Positions 37,801-46,800 of a DNA stretch of 64,000 nt are shown in pieces; the stretch's first letter is position 1, and every line of letters begins with the position of its first letter. Made by a program: the position numbers and the translations under genes. Under the pieces are notes generated by a model that made no database searches, had not been told where the DNA came from, and worked only from the letters and a program-made list of their open reading frames with translations. Origin of the DNA: Leuconostocaceae bacterium ESL0723 (GTDB lineage Bacteria > Bacillota > Bacilli > Lactobacillales > Lactobacillaceae); the NCBI GenBank assembly GCA_029392055.1, contig CP113928.1:184501-248500 (forward strand). Direction: 5' to 3'.

Positions 37801-40800
37801 AATAATGTAGATAACGAGCATCAGCCTCAGGCTAGTTTGGACCAGCAACGTACCGCTGCAAAGCAGACGATTGCTGACCAGGCTAACCAGACCAAGGCTA
37901 AGATTGATGCCGATAATACTTTGACCGATGCCGATAAGGCTAGTCAGAAGCAGGCGGTTGACCAGGCTGCCCAGGCTGCAGATACTAAGATTGATGCCGC
38001 CCAGGATGCCCAGAACATCGCCGATGCTACGCAGGCCGGTCAGAGCTCAGTTACTGGTAGCCACCAGGCTGGCCAGACTGTTGATAATCAGAAGCAAACG
38101 GCTACTGCAGCTGTGAACCAGGCTGCGGCCGCTGCCAAGGCAACGATTAATGGCGATGATACTTTGACTGATGCCGACAAGGCTAGTCAGAGTCAGGCCG
38201 TTGACCAGGCTGCTAGCCAAGCTAACCAAAACATCAACCAGGCCGGCAACGCTCAGGCCATTGCCGATGCGCAAAAGCAGGGCGAAACTGCCGTTAATGG
38301 GGTTCACCAACCAGGTAAGCCAGTTAGCGGTCAAAAGGATACGGCCAAGGCCAACCTGAACCAGGAAGTTACCAAGGTTAAGAACGCCATTGATACCGAT
38401 ACCACCCTGACGGATGCCCAGAAGGCCAGCCAGAAGCAGGCGGTTGATGACCAGGCAGCTAAGGCAAGCACGAACATTGACAATGCAACCACGGCGCAGG
38501 GCGCTACTGACGCCTATAACCAGGGTGTAACGGCCATTGACCAGCAGCACCAGCCGGGTCAGGCAGTGACGACGCAAAAGGGCCAGGCTAACCAGGATAT
38601 TGATAACACTGGTAACACGGTTTCTAACGCAGTTAAGAACGATAACACCCTGACTGACCAGCAAAAGGCTGATCAGCAGGCCGCTATCGCCAAGGCCAAG
38701 GCCGCGGCTGCGGAAGCCATTGCCAAGGCTCAGGCGGCTCAAGCCATCGAAGATGCTAAGAACCAGGGAACCAGTGACATTAACAAGGCCCACGTTCCGG
38801 GTGCTACGGTTGATGACCAGCGGGCCAATGCCAAGCAGAACATCCAGAAGGCCGTTGATGAAGCTAACGCTGCCATCGATAACGATGCAACTTTGACCGA
38901 TGCCCAAAAGGCCGACCAAAAGAACCAGGTTACCGGTGACCAGCAGGCGGCCAACGACGCCTTGGATAAGTCAACTGATGCTCAGAGTATCTTGAACAGT
39001 CAAACTGATGGTTTGAACCTGATTAACCAGCGCCACCAGTCCGGTGACCCAGTTGCTACCCAGCAGGATGCGGCTAAGAGTGATTTGGCCACTGCAGCTA
39101 CGGCCGCTAAGAGTGCCATCGACAACGATGCGACCCTGACCGACGCTGACAAGCAGTCCCAGAAGAACCAGGTTGACGCCGCCGTTCAAAGTGGTGACAC
39201 GACCATTGCTGCCACGAACAATGCCCAGGCTGCTAGTGATGCCAAGGACAAGGCGGTTAGTGCAGTTAACGCTGTTCACCAACCAGGTCAAAAGGTGGCT
39301 GACCGTCAGGCCGCCGCTCAGTCAACGCTGGCTGCTAAGGCCAACGACGTTAAGAACGCCATCGACAACGATGCAACTTTGACCGATGCGCAAAAGGCAG
39401 CTCAGAAGCAGGCAGTTGATACCACGACCCAGCAAGAGCAAAACAAGCTGGCTAGTGCAGCCACTGCCCAGAGTATTGATGATACTTTGGCTCAGGCTCA
39501 AACCGACGTTACCAACCAGCACCAAGCTGGACCAAGCCTGACTGACCAACAAAACACGGCCAAGACGGCATTGGCCAAGGCTGTCAGCGACACTAAGGCC
39601 GCCATCGATGCCGACGCTACTTTGACTGATGACCAAAAGGCCAGTCAGAAGCAGGCGGTTGATCAAGCAGCTCAGGCCGCTACTGACAAGATTAATAACA
39701 GCACCCAGGCGCAGAGCTTGATTGATACCAACCAGCAAAGCATTGCCGGTGTTAAGGCTGTTCATCAAGCCCAGCAGCCAATTAGCGACCAGCAAAACGC
39801 TGCCAAGGCCCTGGTTGCCCAACAGGCTAACCAGACCAAGGCTGCTATTGATGCTGATGCTACCTTAACGGATGCCCAAAAGACCGATCAGAAGGCCGCA
39901 GTCGACCAGGCTGCTAATCAACTCAACGGTCAGATTGACGCTGCTAACACGGCCCAACAGATTAAGGATTACACTGATCAGGCCGGGGCCCAGCTCAACA
40001 AGAACCACCAGAACGGTGAGTCCGTTGCTAACCGTCAAACCGATGCTAAGTCGGCCCTTGACCAGACGGCTACCAGCACTAAGACGGCCATCGATAACGA
40101 TGCAACTTTGACTGATGCTGAAAAGACCAGTCAGAAGCAGGCCGTTGATCAGGCCACTGCCGCAGCCGAAACGGCCGTTAGCCAAGCTCAGACCGCGCAA
40201 GACATTGAAAATGCTACTCAGCAAGGTCAGGGCAAGATCACGGCTAGCCACCAAAACGGTACGGCGGTTACTGACCGTCAAAACAATGCCCAAGCGGCTG
40301 CTAAGGCGGAAGCTGATGCTCAAAAGAAGGCCATCGATGCTGATGTAACCTTGAACATTGCCGACCGGACGACCCAAAAGGCCGCCATCGACCAGGCATT
40401 GCAACAGGCGGATGCTAATATCAGCCAGGCCAAGACCGCCCAGGACGTTGAAAACGCCCAAGCTCAGGCGGTTAAGGACTTGGATGCCGTTCATAAGAAC
40501 GGTGAACCAGTCAGCCAGCACCAAGCTGATGCTAAGCAGCAAGTAACCCAGGCGGTCACTGCAGCCAAGCAGAAGATTGAAGCTGACCCAACCTTGACCA
40601 CTGCTCAAAAGCAGGATCAGGAGAGCCAGGTTGATGCTGCTGCTGAACAAGCTAACAGCAAGATTGAACAAACCACTGATGCCCAAAGTGCTCAGGATGC
40701 CGGTAAGTCCGGTGCGGCCTCAGTCGCAAACGTGCCACAGCCAGGTCAGAACCTGCCAGCCCAAAAGGCGGCCGCTAAGGCCCAGTTGACTGCCGCTGTT

Positions 40801-43800
40801 AACCAGCAAAAGCAGGCCATTGCGGCTGACATCACTTTGACTAATGCCGCCCAGGCGAGCCAGTCCGCTGCCGTGGATGCCGCGGCTAAGCAAGCCAGCG
40901 ACAAGATTGACAGTGACCAGAACGCCCAGGCCATCCAAGATGACCAGAATGCCGGTGTCAACAGCATTAATGGGGTTCACCAACCAGGTGCCACAGTTAG
41001 TGACCAGGGTAACCAGTCTAAGACCAACCTGCTATCAGCGGCTGATCGGATTAAAAACCAGATCAGTACGGATGCAACTCTGGACGATGCCCAGAAGCAG
41101 GCCCAGACCGACGCGGTTAACAACGCTTTGGCCCAGGCTACTGATTCAGTTAACAAGGCCTCAACTGCTCAGGGAGTGGCTGATGCTGAAAGTGCCGGTA
41201 CTCAGGCCATTAACAGCCAGCACCACGCCGGTGAAAAGTTAGAGGATGCCAAGACCGACGCCAAGGGTGAGATTGCTAACAAGTTGGCTGCTGTTAAGCA
41301 GGCCATTGCTAACGATGCAACCTTGGATAACGCCGCCCAGGCTAACCAGAGTGCCGCTGCCGATGCCGCTGCCCAGGCTGCTAACGACCAGATTGCTAAG
41401 GCAAGCGATGCCCAGGGCATTCTGGATGCTAAGCAGAGTGGCGAGCAAAGCATTGGTAACCAGCACCAGCCAGCTAAATCAATTAGCGACCAGCAAAATG
41501 ATGCCACGACCAGCATTGGTCAGACGGCCACTGCTGCCAAGGCAGCCATTGACGCCGATAATACTTTGACTGACGACCAAAAGACGGACCAGAAGCAGGG
41601 TGTTGATGCCGCTGTTCAACAGGCCAACAGCACGGTTAATGCCGCTTCGACTGCCCAAAGCATCGAAGATGCGGTTAAGCAGGCCGACACCAACGTTACT
41701 GGCGTTCACAAGCCAGGTAAGTCAATCAGCGACCAGCAGGCGACGGCCCAGGCAGCCATTAAGGATGCCGCTGCTCAGGCCAAGGCTAAGATTGATAACG
41801 ATGTTACCCTGGACAACGCTGCAAAGACCGCTCAAAAGAGCAGTGTTGATGCGGAAGCAGCCCAGGCTGACAGTCAGATTACTGCAGCAACTGACGCTCA
41901 ACACATTGCCGATGCCCAGAGTCAAGGTATTAACAAGGTCATCAGTGTGCAGAAGTCCGGTGACCCAGTTACTACCCAGCAGACGAAGGCTGCCGGCGAG
42001 GTTGACCAAGCTGCCACCCAGGCTAAGAACCAAATTGAAACTGACCCTACCCTAAACGATGCTGATAAGGCCACGCAGAGTAGTCAGGTTGACCAGGCAG
42101 TTGCTACGGCAAAGCAAAACATCCAAAATGCCCAGAATTCACAAGACATTGAAGATGCTAGCCGCGCCGGTCAGTCAGCTATCAACGCCGTACCAAAGTC
42201 TGGTGAAGCCGTTAGCGGTCAGCAAAGTGATCAAAATCAGGCCCTTGACAATGCTGCCAAGGATGCTAAGAACACGATTGCTAACGACCCTACTTTGAAC
42301 AATGCCCAAAAGCAGACGCAAAGTGATGCGGTTGACCAAGCAGTTAGCCAGGCTAAGGATGCCATCAATGCTGCCAAGAATGCTCAGAGTATTCAAGACG
42401 CGGCTACGAAGGGTGAAGATGCTATTAAGGGTGTTCACCAAGCCGGTCAGCCACTGACTCAGACCCAAACTGCTGCAAAGCAGACGGTTGATGATGCGGC
42501 TACTGCGGCTAACCAGGCCATCGATAACGATGCAACCCTGGATGACGCTGCTAAGGCCAGTCAGAAGCAAGCAGTTCAGACGGCGGCTAACCAGGCCAAG
42601 ACGGCCATTGATCAGACTCAAAACGCCCAGGCAGCTGAAGACGTTGCTAAGAACGGCGCTGACACGGTGGCTAGTGCTCACCAGCCAGGCCAGCCAGTTA
42701 CTGCTACCCAGGATGCCCAAAAGCAGGCCATCGATGCTGCTGCTACGCAGACCAAGACGGCCATTGACAACGATGACACCTTGGACACTGCCGCTAAGCA
42801 GTCACAAAAGGATGCAGTTGATAAGGCTGCTAGCCAGGCTAAGACCAATGTTGGAAGTGCAACAACTGCCCAGGCGGCTGAAGATGCAGCCAAGGCCGGT
42901 GTTGACCAAGTAGCTAAGGCCCATCAGGCTGGTCAGCCAGTTTCACAAACCCGGGATGCCCAGAAGCAGGCCGTTACGGCGGCAGCTAATGCGGCCAAGG
43001 ACACGATTGACAGTGATCCAACCCTGACGGATGCTGAAAAGACCAGCCAGAAGAACGCCGTTGACGCGGCTGCTACCAAGGCAGCCGACAATATCACGGC
43101 GGCTTCAAACGCCCAAGCAGCTGAGGATGCCGCTACCAATGGTCAAAGCGCTATCAAGGCGGTCCACCAGCCAGGTAAGCCAGTCACTGACACTCAGACC
43201 ACCCAAAAGGCGGCCGTTAGTGACCACGCTAACCAGGTTAAGAAGGACATTGATAACGATGCAACTTTGACTAATGACCAAAAGCAGTCCCAGAAGGCGG
43301 CGGTTGATGCAGCTGCCAAGGCTGCCCAAGACGCCGTTGACAATGCAACGACCGCCCAGGGTGCTGCCGATGCTGCGGCTGATGGTCAGAAGAAGATGGA
43401 TGCCCAGCACGTAGTTGGTACACCAATTAATGGCCAGCAATCAACTGCAAAGCAGGCCGTTACCAATGCGGTTACTGCTGCTAACCAGGCCATCGATACT
43501 GATCCAACCTTAACTAGTCAACAAAAGGCTGACCAAAAGGCTGCCGTTCAAAAGGCAGCTGATGCTGCTAACCAAGCCATTGCTCAGGCTACTGATGCCC
43601 AAAGCATTCAGGACCTGACCCAGCAAGGTCAGACTAATATCAGCAAGGCCCACCAGCCAGCCCAAAGCGTGGCCGACCAGCAGACGGCTGCAAAGCAGGC
43701 CATGCAAAATGCTGGCGACAAGGCTAAGCAGCAGATTGACAGCGATCCGACCCTGGATAACCAGGAAAAGGCCGCACAAAAGAATCAGGTTGATGCCGCT

Positions 43801-46800
43801 GTTAAGGCTGCTCAAACTGACCTTGGTCAAGCTGCTGATGCCCAGAGTATTGCGGATAAGCAAGCCCAGGCTGAGCAAAACATTAATAACCTACCTAAGT
43901 CCGGTAAGTCCCTGGCTGATCAGCGTACCGATGCTGATAATGCCATCGACCAGACGGCTAGCGCCGCTAAGCAGACGATTGCTACTGACCCAACTTTGAA
44001 TGACCAGGCTAAGTCTGATCAGCAGGCTGCGGTTGATAAGGCAGCTAATGACGCTAAGACGGCCGTTAGCCAGGCTAACAACGCCCAAGACATCGAAGAT
44101 GCTACTAGCCACGGTCAAGCCAACGTGAATGCCGTTCACAAGGGCGGTCAGTCTTTGACCGACCAGAAGGCGGCAGCAACCACGGCCCTGACCCAGGCGG
44201 CTAACGATGCCAAGGCGGCCATTGATGCCGATCCTACTTTGACCACGGCTGAAAAGAACAGCCAAAAGGCAACCGTTGACCAGGATAATCAGCAGGCTAG
44301 CGCCAAGGTTAGCCAGGCCAACGATGCCCAAGACATTCAAAATGAGCAGGCTGCTGGTACCCAGGCCATTAAGCAGGTCCATCAGGCCGGAAAGTCAGTT
44401 ACTGATCGGCAAAGTGCCGCCAGTGACAGCTTGAATAACCTGGCCAAGCAGGCTGAGGATGCCATTAGCACCGACAAGACGCTGACGGATGCCCAAAAGG
44501 CAACCCAAACGCAGGCAGTTAAGGATGCTTTGGCTAAGGCCCAGGATGCCGTGAACAAGGCTGCTGATGCCCAAGGTATTCAGGATGCTGAGACTAGCGG
44601 TGCACAGGCCATCAATGGTTCTCACCAAGCCGGTGAAAAGCTAGAAGACGCTAAGACGGATGCCAAGGACGCGGTTGACACCAAGGCCAACCAGATTAAG
44701 GCTTCAATCGATGCCGACCCTAGCTTGAATCAGGCTGCTAAGACCGCTCAGAAGAATGCGGTTGATGCAGCGGCTAGCCAGGCCAAAGATAAGATTGATA
44801 CGGCCACCGATGCCCAAGCTATTCAGACGGCCCGTGATAACGGCACGACTGACATGGGTAATCAACATGTTGCCGGCACGCCGGTTAAGGATCAGCAAAC
44901 TCAGGCAGCCACTAAGCTGACTAATTCAGCTGACCAGGCTAAGGCGGCCATCGATGCTGACCCTACTTTGACGGACGCCCAAAAGACGGCCCAGAAGCAG
45001 GCAGTTGATGACGCAGCCAAGGCGGCTAGCGACAACTTGGCTAAGGCCCAGGATGCCGAGGCCATCGAACAGGCCGTTGCCAATGGTCAAAAGGCCATTA
45101 CGGATAGTCACCAGCCAGGTCAGAGCGTTGACCAGGCTAAGACTAACCAGGAAAATGCCCTCGATGATTTGGCAAAGCAGGCTAAGGCCGCTATCGACGG
45201 TGATAACACTTTGACCGATGCCCAAAAGAAGGCTCAGGATGCCCAGGTTGACGAGGCGGTTGCCAAGGCAAAGCAGTCAATTGGCGATGCTAAGAATGCC
45301 CAAGACATTCAAACTGCCGTTGATCAGGCTAAGTCAGACATTAGCAAGGTTCACCAGCCCGGTCAGCCAGTCGATCAGCAGAAGCAGTCAGCTACTAATG
45401 CGGTTACTGATGCTGCTAATAAGGCCAAGGCTGCTATCGCCGCTGATCCAACGCTAAGCGCCGACCAGAAGAAGGCCCAGACGGCTGCCGTTGACCAAGC
45501 TGCTGCGGATGCCCAAAAGCAGATTGAAAATGCTAAGGACGCCCAGGCTGCTACCGATGCGGTCAACGAAGCCCTGAACAAGATTAACGGTGCCCACCAG
45601 GCCGGCCCATCACTGGCTGACCAGAAGAAGGCCGCCGAGGATGCCGTTGATCAAGCAGCCGACAAGGCTAAGGCGGCAATTGATGCCGACCCAACTTTGA
45701 CGGACGCGCAGAAGCAGGCTCAGAAGGCAGCTATTGACAAGGCTGCACAGGCCGCTAAGGACAAAATCAATGCTGCTACTGATGCCGATGGTATTAACCA
45801 AGGCCAGAGTGGTGCTGACAATGCCTTCCAGCAGGCTCACCAGCCAGGCCAGTCAGTTGACAACCAGGTTAAGGCCCAGCAGGCTAACTTGGATGCGGTT
45901 GTGGCTCAGACGGAGGCAGCCATTAAGGCTGATAACACCTTGAGTCAGGCTGACAAGGATGCCCAGACTAAGCAGGTAGCCACTTTGGCAAAGCAGTACG
46001 GTGACCAAATTAGCAGTGCTAAGGATGCCCAAACTGCCCAAAGTGCTTACCAAACCGGTGCCAAGGCCATCCAGGATGCCCACCAGCCGGGTCAGCCAAT
46101 TACGGAACAGACCCAGCAGGCCAAGGCTAACCTGAATGCTGTGGCTACCCGGGTCAAGAACCAGATTGCCGGTGACCAGACGTTGACCGATGCGCAAAAG
46201 GCAGCCCAGTCTCAGGCGGTTGATGAAGTAACTGCTTCAGCTAACCAGGCCCTGAGCCAGGCCCAAAACGCCGATGATGCTCAGTCAATTGTGACGAAGT
46301 CGACGGCTGACATTGAATCTCAGTACCAGCCAGGTCAACCAGTCACAAACCAAGTTCAGACTGCTAAGTCTCAGCTCAACAGCGTTGCTAATGACACTGA
46401 TCAGGCCATCGATAACGATGACACCCTTAGTGATGCCGACAAGGCAAAGCAGAAGCAAGCTGTACAGCAAGCTTTGACTACTGGTAACCAAAACATTGAC
46501 CAGGCAACGACCGCCCAAGCAGCTAGTGCCGCCTACCAGGCTGGTGCCACTGCCATTAAGGCAGCCCACGTCCAAGGTCAACCAGTTACCCAGCAGCAAA
46601 GCGTGGCCAAGGCTAACCTGACCGACGTTGCCAGCCAGACCACGGCTAAGATTAAGGCCGACCAGACTTTGACGGATGCTCAAAAGCAGACCCAGAGTCA
46701 AAACGTTGCCACTGCCTTGCAAAAGGCTACCGCGGCAATTGACCAAGCTCAGACGGCGCAAGCCGCAACCACTGCTGCCCAGAACGGTACTCAAGACATT

